Below the pieces are notes generated by a model. It was not told the DNA's origin, ran no database searches, and worked only from the letters and a program-made list of their open reading frames with translations. Made by a program: the position numbers and the translations under genes. From Euglena gracilis (lineage: Eukaryota; Euglenida; Euglenophyceae; Euglenales), in assembly GCA_039621445.1 (NCBI GenBank), contig CP154954.1, forward strand, positions 75,776,634 through 75,840,633: 64,000 nucleotides of DNA. Direction: 5' to 3'. This document shows positions 22,901 through 34,900 of this stretch, piece by piece (position 1 is the stretch's first letter; every line of letters starts with the position of its first letter).

Positions 22901-25900
22901 GTCGACATTGCGGAAAGAATTGATTCCTCTCATCCTTGGATCATCGCCCATCCACCCAAAACGTCAAAATGTGGTTTTCGAATTTTGATTTTCGACCCTG
23001 TTCAAGCCCCAGTCCGGCCCTTGGCCGGCCCTTTGGCCCAAAGGGGTGAAAAAAAACTTTCCCGTCCCTTGAGGAATGCTCTGTTTAGAGGTGTTTGATG
23101 CTGGAATTGAACAATCATAACATGGGAATGTGTACCCATGGTTTCTGCTTCTGACGGCATTTGAGAAATGAATAAATACTCCAAATGTATGGACACATCC
23201 TGAAACAGCAGCTGACACAAAACGTTATTTTTCATCAATGCATCAGAATAAGCTGTTTACGGTGCTTATCCGCAGTTGGAGGGCAAACGTCTCATCCGTT
23301 TTATCTGGAGTTTTCCATAGCTATCCGCAGTTGTCCAAGTTATCTGTAGTTGCAAAAGTGCTTGTATTGACTGGGTCAACCATCCAAAAAAGGCTCAAAT
23401 GCAAAAGACAGACAGCTTAAGTGTCATTCAACCTTTGAGATGTCCAAATACCACAATGAATCAGATTGCAGCGCATCCAATACATGTGTGAGACTCCTCC
23501 CCTCCCCCTCAATCAAAAATCTCAAGCCTTCGCCCACGCTCTTTCAAAGTGTGCAGCCAGAGCACAAATGCCAATGGCCATATCCGTTGCACAGATAACT
23601 GTTCCGTATCCAGCTTTGGCTGGAGCTGCTCACCTGAAGCAGGGGGAAAACCCTGTGTTCGCCCTCAAACCCCCCCAAACCTGTGCACCTGGTTGGTTCC
23701 CTACAGCACCGCTCCGGACAGAAGGGTCTCAAAGTGGGGCTTCAAAAAAAAGTGCAGAATTTCGCACATATGAAGTAGAAAAGTGAAAACCTTAAATGCG
23801 AGTTAGGACGCCTAAGTTCCAGACTGCTGGAACGACACAAAATTAGGAGGGTGCCCTGGGTGGGTGCCTCTTCTTCACCTGTCACACCTCGGCATCCCCC
23901 CTCACAGGTGGGGACAGCAAAAAGTTGGTTCCGGTGTATTTTTGGAGGGCAGATGCCCACAGGTTTCCCGCACTTCTCAAAAATGGGTCACTCTCCGTCC
24001 AGTCTGCAATGGGAAGTGCCCCCTACTTGTGAACAGGGGTGTAGGATTCCCGCCTTTGATAAAGTGACGAATTGGAAAAACGAATTTTTTTTACAGTGCG
24101 ACGCTCAAAATCGTCGTCCGAATCCGGTGACGGATTGAGTGTAATTGTGAGCGGCAGATTCCGAAAGGCTTGATTCCACTCTTTCTCCTTAACTAAGAAA
24201 AAAAAATCCTGTCCCTTGTGGACCGCCCTACCCCCCACCACAAAATAAGCCACATCAATTTCATGCTGCCCAAAACAAGTGCGCACCCCCACTGCCCAAA
24301 AATGCGCACACCCTGTGCACCGTGATTGGGGGCGTCAGCATTTCGGTATACACGTATACATATACCACCAAAGTCAAAGTTCCGAAAACGATCAAGGGTT
24401 AGCACTAGCATCCTTACCGACTGGGTTACACGTGGTGGCAAAACATGGGGGAGTGCAGGACATACCGGGGGGGGGAAAAAATCTGACCGGGAACAATTGC
24501 CGACGGGAAAAATTCTGCCGGGAAAAATATTGGACGAATCCTTAAAATGCCGGGAAAAATCCTGAACGCTCGCTTAAACCAGGTGGGAAAAAATATTGGA
24601 CAGCTGAAAAGGGGGGGGTCTTATTTTGGAGGGGGTCTTATTTTGGGGGGGTTTTACCTTCCGCTGGGGTGATAAGACTGCCGTGTTGACAGACACAAAG
24701 CGCATTCTGGCACACAACTTATGCACAGGGTCTCTTTGGGGTGGAGTGCACGCTGTGGGCTAACGCACGCTTCAAAAGGGTTTGGGGCGGTTGGGAAGGA
24801 CAGCTTCCTGGCAGGGTTTTTTTTTCTGTCCCTTGGGTTTTGATTGCAAGCAGACATAAAAAAAAAATGAAATTTACAAAATAATTTTGAAGAGCAGAGG
24901 CAGGAGGTGCAACACCGATTCCTGAGAGGAAGAAGAATTCCTGCTGCAAATCGGCGCGCAGCGCCGAAGATTTTTTTGGGGGGGGTCATTCACTGGAGGA
25001 AATTGGACTTTCCTTAAATCTGCCGGGAAAAATCCTGGACAAAATTTCGTCCAGAATTTTTCCCACAACATTTTTTCCCGTACAAGTTTTTCCCCCCCCC
25101 CGGTACAACCTTGCAGTTTCATGTTTTTTCCCCTTTTTGTGGCGGTTCTTGACCTCCCCCACCCCACAGCCCGCACCATTCGCGCGCCGTTCCATCCGCG
25201 TACACCACCACATGCCCAGAGGGCCGCGTTGGCGTGCGCGGCGCGGGGCAGCCGACCTGCTCCTCGAAGGAGCTGGAGCCCCACGAGCTGGCGCTGCGGG
25301 CCGTCTCGCTGCCGTCCGCAGCGTCCGCTGTGGCGGGGGCCAGGGCCTCCTCGGGAGCCGGCGCCACCTCCGCCGGGACAGGGGCCTCCTCCTTCTCCAC
25401 TGCGGCGCAAAACAGAAACTGTTGACGCCGAGACAATTTCAAAATGGAAATTTAATCATTGATTAATTAATTAAATTGCAATTAAATTATTTGAAACTGA
25501 CTAATTAATTAAAACTATTTTGAAATTGAATAATTTTAAAATTGGAAAGTTTGCATTTTGAAATTCAAACAATCGGGGCTTCAACCGTGCCACACTGGTA
25601 CGGTGCCCGCAGGCAACAGCAACCAAACACCAGCCTCTTTCACTGCAGTTGGCTGCAGTCAAAGTGGTGGATGCAGATGGGGGGAACTCCCTGAAAGGCC
25701 AAGGTGGTGACTTTGGGTGGGGGTGCCAAACCCCTGGGGAGGGGCAGGCAAACATGTCCTTTGACCCGCCGAAACTTAACTGAAGAGCCACCACACCCAA
25801 AATGCAAGAAAAAATACAATGAAAACACCAACAAAACACATCAATATTAAATGCACTGTAGAGACCAGGATTGGTATTGGATTTGCATTGGGCGGTTCTG

Positions 25901-28900
25901 ACTCATCCGGCTATGGGGACTGAGGAATGCTCATTTTCAACTAAATTTTGCCTGGGTTGACCCAAAAACTGGTGGGGTATCATTGGCAGACACCCTTTGC
26001 ACAGGAAACACTGCAAAATTGGCCGAGATTTTTGTGATGTGGAGAACCAATGTGTAGCATTGCAAGACTTGCATGCCTACCCAGGGGGGGGGGGGCTGGA
26101 AAATGCGCATCCGCCCACACTTCCAGAGCTCCACAACACAGAAGGGGGATGTTCCACTTTCCTCAAAAAGGATCCTGCTGCATGTAAAACCCCAAAAAGA
26201 TCACAAGAAAACCAAAAGCAGGTTTGAATGGCATTGACACACATGATAATGACGAAGAGCAGGAAAAAACATCAGTATCAGGCTCAAAAGCCTGTGCAAG
26301 TTGATGCTGTGTTTGGGGATACCGGAGGGGCTTTTGGAGAATGGCAGGCGGAACATGCTGCGGAGCCCCATCAGCCGTGAGCCCCTGAGAGCATCAAATA
26401 TCAAGTGTGGTTGTACACATTTACACCGAGCATTTTGTAAAAGTCCCATTGCCGAATGCTCGGATTGCTTGTTGGACGAAAATACTAGTCGAAGCAAATA
26501 AATATTGGAGATGAGGGAGTTTCATAATGAGAAACGATGAATAAATCATTGCCCTGACACATTTAATGCCTTACAGTTAAACTGGAAATTAAAAAAAAAT
26601 GAAACAGCCAAAAGAGATTATGCCATTGTAAGGCCGGACGTGGACAGCCTTGTGCATGCACTAACACACACCCAGTGACACACTCACGCACAAATGAAAG
26701 ACATAAGCACATAATGGGCACACGCACACACCACAGACACAAAATACACAAACTTACACACACATGCACATGCAAAAAAAACACACAAATGCACAAACAC
26801 ACACCACGGGGGAAGTATGCAACAAGGCCCCTCAAAATATGCAGAAGTGAAAGTTGCATGTAAATTCCTGAGGAGCCCCCTGGGGCTGTACAGTCTTTAA
26901 AGCCTGGGGGAGGGGGGACCCCCACCCAGAGGGTGACCTACCCCCCCCCCCGCGTGGGAAGGGGTTTCGGAGACAATTTTTTGGAGAGTCAAATCAAAAA
27001 AATAGTGGCGCTTTGCGCCACCCACAAGCCCTGGGTACCCCCACCGGCGGACCCACCCACCCTACCCCCCCAGAAATCTAGAATAAAACTCATCCCTGGA
27101 GAGGACATAGAAAAATTTCACCTCCTCCTCCTGCTGGGAAGAAAGCGTGGTGCAAACTTGAAAATTGACATGCAGGGGGATGGACGCAACATGGACCATC
27201 AAAAAACGCGACATAAAAAAACATACACAAAATCATACAAAAACACAAAAAAACGCAAGTTGCATGTAATATCCTACAGGACCTCCCCCGGATGCACACT
27301 TTCTGCTGGAAGGAAAAAAAAATCCCCTGGCTCTGCCAGCGGAAATTTTTCATAAAAACAAGCATCTTGTTGACTTTAAAATGTAAAAATGCCAAAAATT
27401 GACAAATTTTTGGTCTCGAGGAAAATGAAAGAGAAAAGTAGGAATGCACAACCCAAAAAATTCTCCAGCAAAAAAAAAAATCAAAAAAAAATGCCGGGGA
27501 AAAAACACAAAAAAACACAAAAAAAACGCAACACAGCGTGTTTGCGCCCCCCCCCCCTGTGGCTTTGTCAAATTGCATTCAGTTACAACTCATCATGCAA
27601 CTGCTGTTACGTAAATTACATGCAAAATGCGTAGTATGCAACTTGCAGTTGTGTGGTAGTAGAACAATTTGCCCGTGAAATTGCCCAAAAAGGCAAGATA
27701 TGCAAGAAGTGCAAAAAAATGCGACTTTTTGCAAATTTTTCATCGTGCAAAAAAAAAATGTAAATTATGCAACTTGAATATCCCCCCTGCACATGCGCAC
27801 ACGCCACGCACGTAAGCACCAGGCTGTTTTTTTTCTACCAACCCTGGGGGGGTCTGGAGTGCCTTGGAGTGCCTGCCCAGACAGAAAGGCAACCCCCCCC
27901 CGGGGTGGGGTCGGCGGCCGACTAAAATACAGCCTGGTGAGCGCACAAGCACACGCAGGTGTCTGAATGCACACCGGCTGTCACCTTCGGCGCCGCCACC
28001 CGAACGCGGTGTTTGAGTGCCGTCGCGTGGTATTTGGCTGGCCTCCCCCGCAGCGGCGGGCGCCGGGGGGGCAGCGGGGGGCGGGGCCTCCGGCGCCGCC
28101 ACCGCGTACTTCCGGAAGCGGTGGACGTGCGCCGGGTCGGGATCAGGTTCCTGCGGCAGGAGGACCGCATGCATTTGGCACAAATCAGGTGGATGGTGAC
28201 GGTGACGGCACACCACTGAAGAGCACCTCCCCCCGCCCTTGTCTAAGGACCGAAAACATGGGCAAGGACCGGGGTGGTGGTGCATCTTTTCCCAAAAAAA
28301 AAAGGTGAGAACCGGGGGTGACGCCTAGACACGGGAGGAAAACATGACTAAAAAAAAAGTCTGGCGCTTCGCTCCAAAAATTGAATTTCCTTCATTTTGG
28401 GGAGCCCATTGTCCAGGTCACAGGGGGGATAGTGTCAAAAAAAAAAAACGGCGGCGATAAAATTGACGACAGAAAAACTTTTCTTGTAATGGAATTAGGA
28501 TGCAAAAATCCAAAAAAAAATGTATCTCGCAAATCCAGCTTCAGAAATTCTTGCAATGGACACAAGGATTGGTTGATTCAAAGCCATTGCTTTAAACCCC
28601 ACGGAAAAAAAACTTTAAAGCTTTGGGCATGACCCCCCCCCAAATATGACACCCCTGGGGACTTTGACTTAGAGACCAATCACAACGATCCCCAAGGAAG
28701 TGCCAGCAGGAGACGTGCAGGCAAAAGGGGAAAATTGATGTGAATTCAGTATTGATTCTGCATCCTGGCTGGAATTTTGTGGAAATTGATAGAACTTCAG
28801 CAAAGCTACAAAATTACCACACGCTGTGGAGGAAAACAGAAGCGTTTTTTAAAACCACTAGAAAGCTGTCTTAGATGGCCGGGAATATCGCAACGTTTCC

Positions 28901-31900
28901 TCGCTATCTCATACCCTGACCAGTGAAGGAAGAACCACTGTGCGATGGTGCTCTACAGGACGTTCCTCAAAAATGAAAATCAGAAACCCCGCTGTGACAC
29001 GCTGTTGGGGCACATTTCCACCAAATTTGTCGCCATTCTGAAAACCAAAAGGCTGACGTAGGGATTCCCCTCTGGCGCACTTTCTGGGTAAAACCCTGCA
29101 AAAGGAGCCGGACAGCCAAATAAAAAGCAAACTCAATGCCAGCCGCAAACGCAAACTTGCCTGTGCTGGTGTTGGCAAGGGGGGTCCGGTGCCAGTGGTG
29201 CTGCGCATATGGTGCTGCTGGCGACGGTCAACAACGTTGCCCGAACGCGAAGATGTGCAACTGCTGGAGTTTCTCAATGGTTGCCTGGATGATGACGCCA
29301 CAAGGGACAGCGTTCGAGTTCCCCTCAACATCGCTTGTGAGCAGAAGCAAAGTGTCAAATGGCGGCTGCTGACCCTCGAGCTGGAGGCATGTGGTTCACA
29401 GTAGGACATGCTCCAGTAGCTGGATATTGTGGAATCCGTTGCAGAGCACACCACAGGACAGACACCCCTCCTCAATAAAAAAAATATATATACTTCACCG
29501 CGCGCCTCAGTATGCCAAATTTCCGATCAGGATGTCATTGCAATATGCGCACAAAAATGGTGTATAATAAAAGAGACCATATGGGAAGTCTGCCGCAGCT
29601 TCACACTAACACAGAAAATAAAAACTGTGATTCCATTGCAACTGCAAATGCTGTCACAGAGATCATCCAACCAAAAAGCAGAAAAATTACATTCAAAATA
29701 CATTCCAAAACATGTCTAGTGTGGTTTCTGGGTGGCGAAAAGGTGCAAGTTGCCTGACCCGGAACCTTGGAATTCGTTTGAAGCACTCCACTGTCCACGT
29801 ACGTGAACAATGAAATAAAAAACACAGGAACAGCTGGACGCACACTGTTTTGTATGCATGCCAGCAGCCGTACATCAACACAGTTTTATGAGACATGTCT
29901 CATAAAATTGTTCTTCCAACGTGTATTCATAGTCAGATTGCATTGTTCTGCCCGGTCACATTTCAGATAAGCTGTTTTTGAATTGGACTGAAGTGGGACA
30001 TGTGAGGTGGGCGGCATGCGGTGGTTGGCTTTGTGTTCTGTCTGTTTCTGGTTCTTTCTTCGTTTTATTGTTTGGTTTTGCTGTTCAGTTTCTGTTTCCG
30101 TTTTTTTTTATTAACTGGGATTGGAGTGGCTGATTCTCAAAATGACGATCCAGAAGGGATTGAGTTTAGATGGGTCTGCCGACCAGCGTTGATCCCCCTG
30201 TGCATGTCTTCCCGCTGAAATACGACCCCGCAACCTCTCTTTCCTGCCCATCCTTCTTCTGGCCCCGGCTTGGCGAGACCCCCCGCCCCCAAGGTGGAAG
30301 ACCTCATCCGCCTGTCGTTCCAGAACCCTTGGGAAAGTGGTCCAGATTTTTCTTGGGAAAGAGACAGGTTTGCACGCCCTTTCAAGGACGTTCTGTGTCA
30401 CATGATGCGGGCAGAGGGGGCTTTTGGTCATTGTGGTCGTCATGGTATGAGACGTGTCTCACACGCCATTTGAGTGCCCCCCCCCCCATCTGCCTCCTGC
30501 AAAATCTTCGACACTGGTCCCGTACGGCAGATCACATCCGCCAGCGACGGATAACCTGCAAACCTGCCCAGCTTGGGAACATGCAGCACAGCAAAAGCCG
30601 TGCCACTTAAACTGGTGTCTCTCTTCGTCGGTACAATGCCATACTTCCTTTTGTAAAAATTGTCCATCCCCAGGACCACCTGGCATTCTTGCATGATGCT
30701 GCACCTGCTCATTGGCCTCGTGAGCACAGGATTGTGTGAGACTGTTCAGCAAGCCAGCTCTGGCCAGCAGGCGACGATCGGATCGTCAAACCTGGACGGT
30801 GTCAAGCACGGGGGCGGGCGTCGTGCACGTGGGGCTGCAACGTGACGCAATGACAAATAGAGCATGAAAGTGTCGACCATTGCAGTGCGAAGTTTTCGGG
30901 ACCCCTTTTGGTCATCTGGCAAACTGTCAAATTCCGCCAAGAGGGCGTCGACATCCACTTTTGGGTGGCTTTGACCCAAGCCCCAGATGCACTGTACGAA
31001 CTGCCGTGCTTCACCAAAATTCACTGCTGCCCAGAAGAGTCTCTCAGGACTGTGGAAATAATTCGACTGAACAAAAGCACCAATGTACAGCCATCCATCA
31101 ACTTCCATGACAAAAATACCTGCACTGCACTGCTGCAGGCAGAGGAGCAAACAGAACCATTGATACATGCAACTAAGGAGAGACTTGGGAGGACCAGAAA
31201 ACAAAAAAAAAACACCAGAAATTTTCTGATTCATTCCCGCTCAAACGACAGACAGTCTTTGCCACAAAGCTGAGGAAAAAAAATTCCCCGCTGGAACACT
31301 GCATCATCACGACCTCATAACCTTGGTGTTGAGGAACACCGATGACAGCCAGCTATCCCGGAGCACTGGGATGGTCCGACATGCTGGGCGACTTGGCCTT
31401 GTACAACCTTCATTCCTGCACCGGCGACATGGAGGTCCAGGCTTGCAACGGTGACGTCTTGCAGAAACACACACCACAAGAGGCAGACACATGGCAGTCC
31501 CTGAAACAGGGCACGGGCCACATTGAGTACAAAAAAAAAACGAGACCGCTCGAATCCATTGCCAAAGCCACAAAAATCGAAGGCGGCACACTCTTCCATG
31601 ACGGCAGGAAAACACATCCCAGAAAAAAAGTGGAGCGCAGAGGCGGATTGAGGAAATGGACACATTGAAACCGAGCAAATTGAACAGCCATGGTTGACTC
31701 TGCCCTGATTTCACCCAACAACAACGTGGTTATTGGGGGATGGTTTAAAAACACCGGAATCAACATCGAACATTCAGTTTTGAGTCCCAGCGACTCGGAC
31801 GGTCTGATTTTATGAGACGCGTCTTATAAAATCAGTGATATTCCCGGCCGTCTAAGGCTGTGGAGGAAAAAAAGAAACGTTTTTAGGTTCTTAGATTCTG

Positions 31901-34900
31901 ATTTCTCTGCACAAACATAGAAACCCGAAACTTGAAATCATGCTTAAAAAAAATAAAAAAAAAAAATAAAAAAAAAAAAAAAAAAAAAAAAAAAATAATA
32001 AAAAAAAAAAATAAAAAAAAACAATGCAGATAAAGAAAATGGAGGTGAGCTCATTTTGAGAGATACACATCCTATCAGTTGCAACGCTTTCAAATACGAG
32101 CCAACTTGTCGGAAGAGAAAGGAGTAGAGAACAAAAAGCAGAGAAGATGGGGATGGACAACGGAGAAAAAGACAACACGGGAGAAGATTGAATAAAGAAT
32201 AAAGCATTCAGGATGAGCGAGAAACACATTGATTCCCACCCCCCCCCCCAATAACAGCAGCAACCGTGGCCAACCGCACGCCAGCCCACCTTGGCGTGCG
32301 TCGCGATGAACTTCGCCACGTCCGCCCCGACGTCCAGCTGGGCCACCGCCCGCCGCACCGCCGGCACCTCCGCTGCCAGGCCCGCCGCGAGCCTCTCGTA
32401 CATCCCGACCCACTCCCCCAGCGAGTCAGGGGCCAAGTGAGGGCGGAGGAGAAAGGAGGGGCAGAGGTCTCACCGTGACCGGGCTGAAGTTGACACGGGA
32501 GGGGGGGGGCAGCCATGCCTTGAAATTCAGTCCGACCTGGGCCCCAGAGATGTGTGCCGACGTTATCCCCAGATTCTATTGCATTTTCCACAACTTTGTG
32601 TGTCTCTCTCATGTGGAGAGCAGGGTGACATGCCACACCCCTGTACGGTGGATGGATTCGGCGGTGCGTATGGCACGCCATACCATAACCAAAATCTCAC
32701 CACAGACCATTGGTGGTTCTTCGTTCAGTTTTTGACCTTCAAAAAGGTATGGTTTGGGCTGTGGCCCCAGAACTGAAGAAACATTGATTGAGACACGCAG
32801 GCATGTGTGTGCACACACAGATGCATACATACATATGGCGTGAGCTTTCTCTCGATGATTGTGTGTGAGCGCGCTGCGCATGCGCTCATCGCGCTCCCTT
32901 GGTTGTGCATTACAGTTGCGATGCTTCGGTTGGTCGCCTCCAGGGTCTCCAAAGCCTGCACACATCATTTAGGAACGCAGAGGCCCAGGTCCCAAATACC
33001 TTTGCAAAGTGTTATCAACAGACGCGATCTCAGCTAGTTTCTTAATTTTTGCCTTCTTTTTTGGCGTCGGAATAAAATGGCCTGTGTCGATATTTGACTT
33101 CTAGAATGGTGGTAAACCCCCCAAATAATACCGCCCCCCAAATGATACCCCCCCCCCAATATTACCCCCCCCCCTCGGGGTCCTACTTCGGCGACCGAGA
33201 TTATGCCCCCCACCTAATTTTGGGCCGACAACCCGGATCTTGACCTGAAAACGTAGGCAAAAATCACAATCTCTGACAACAAATTACGAAAAAATCGATT
33301 TTTTCTAAATCATCTGGCCTCCAAAAAAGAATGCTAAATTTCATGAGAAAGTACAAAAAAAATGACCCCAAAGGGGGGTTTGAGCGCTATTTTGGGTCCC
33401 ACGGGACTTCGGAAAATTTCAAAAATTTGAGGTGCTATTGAGGTGCCCCCTCCCAAATAATACCCCCCCCCCCGGGCCGGGACTTAGGACAAAAAAATAA
33501 TACCTCGGGGGGGTATTATTTGGGGAGGGGGGTTTCCCAGGTGAATAACAATTGGCAAAAGAGATAAAAATAAACATTTAAGCGGAAATAAGCGAGAAGT
33601 CCAGAGACATATGAGCAAGGCCTTCACCACCCCCCCCCCACATCATGGATTGGTGCTCCGAGGTTGGGGGGTCAAATTCTTATCCGTATTTATCCACACA
33701 TATACGTAGTCAAAAAAAGCCTCCACGGATTGGGGAAACCCATCTAGCTGCAACTGATGGGAACGGAAAGGTTGATCACAATATCACCTCAGAGACGCCC
33801 AAAACGAGTAAAAAGTACCCCCCCCCCTATGTCCAATGACCGGTAACCTCTGTCCTCTGACCAGGGGGGAGGTCGTTGGACATGGGGTCAAAAGAAAGTT
33901 GGTGGGTACCCGGGTCCCTACCCACCCAAAAATGCCCAAATTTTCCCTTCCGGCGCTTTGCGCCGAAAATTTTGGGCAATTTTGACAAATTTTTGTCCAA
34001 AAAGTGTCAAAAATGGCATTTTGGCCAAATTTTTGGCCAATTTTTGGGCAAAATTTTTCGTCCCGGGGCTTCACGGCGGGACCAGAAATTTGGTCAAAAC
34101 ACCGAAAAGGTGTCCTCTGACCGGGGGGGGTGGTCATTGGACATGGGGGGGTCGTTGGACATAGGGGGGGGGGGGGTAACAGAAAATGGCAAAGTGACCT
34201 GAAGGCAACCAAAAGCAGCAAAAAAAAAGTGGAAAAAACATTCAAAGATTGCCACATGGCCAAACGCAGTCAAATACCGCCATAAATGGCCAAATGTGGT
34301 TCAAAAATGGCTCAACACCAAGTCAAGAACGAGCCAAAAGTGACCAGAAGAACTGGCGTATCCGTAGTTATCTGTATCTGGGGTTTCAGGCTGATCCTTA
34401 AATATCCGCAGTTATCCAAAGCCCTCCGCTTCAGCATCAATCCCTGCCTGCGCCAGGGGTGGACAGGGTATTAAGTGAGAGGAGGGGAGGGGGGTGGTCC
34501 CAGACCCCACTCCCCCAGCCAGGGGGGTCGAACCCCCCCTCCCCCGTGGGCAAAAAAAAAAAAAACGGCACAAAGCACTGGAAAAGAATTTGAGGGGCTT
34601 CAAAAAATGCAAATTTTTGAAAAATTGACAAAAACAGCCGTTAAAAACATGTGCCTGTCAGCGCGAAGCGAAGGGAAGAAAAAAATTTAGTTCAATGGGG
34701 GGGGGGGGTCCGAGGGGGGTCTGGACCCCCCTCCCCGCCCAAACCAACACTCATTTAAAACCTCACTTTAAACCCTTGGGGTGGGGGGACACCTGGGGGC
34801 CGTCCTGGTTGTACTGCGCCAGGAACGCCAGCAGCGCGTCCACGTTGGCGCGGTGGCCCTGCGCCAGCGCCTCCATGTCCCGCAGCGCCGCCTGCGCCGC

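Larger units (their letters stand above)
28868..31857 (-). mobile_element. DNA transposon with ~20-bp TIRs
   Basis: The left end CTTAGATGGCCGGGAATATC (28869-28888) and right end GATATTCCCGGCCGTCTAAG (31838-31857) are complementary with one mismatch. Flanking text CTGTGGAGGAAAA-AGAAACG occurs directly outside the right end and about 45 bp outside the left end in the same orientation. The interior about 2.95 kb has coding remnants on the minus strand in several frames, so either introns or decay. The transposase superfamily is not recognised. Confidence 0.7.
28151..32289. other. Intron hosting a 3-kb DNA transposon
   Basis: Apart from the transposon at 28868-31857 this intron has a TTTTTTTATT/poly-A block at 31947-32030 and C/G tracts near 28630 and 32240. 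No BAR-gene exon was seen inside. Confidence 0.6.
32413..34792. other. Intron with two inverted-repeat elements
   Basis: No exon is supported. Contains elements 33115-33533 and 33838-34163 and further C/G tracts at about 34480-34550 and 34700-34730. Confidence 0.6.

Noticed and set aside
31342-31668. Plus-strand open frame inside the transposon (with LGWSDMLGDLALYNLHS)
   Set aside because: Could be genuine, but the better protein blocks nearby are on the minus strand and nothing ties it to them.
33645-33839. Short plus-strand frame in the intron of the BAR gene
   Set aside because: No start context, no codon bias and it overlaps an element end.
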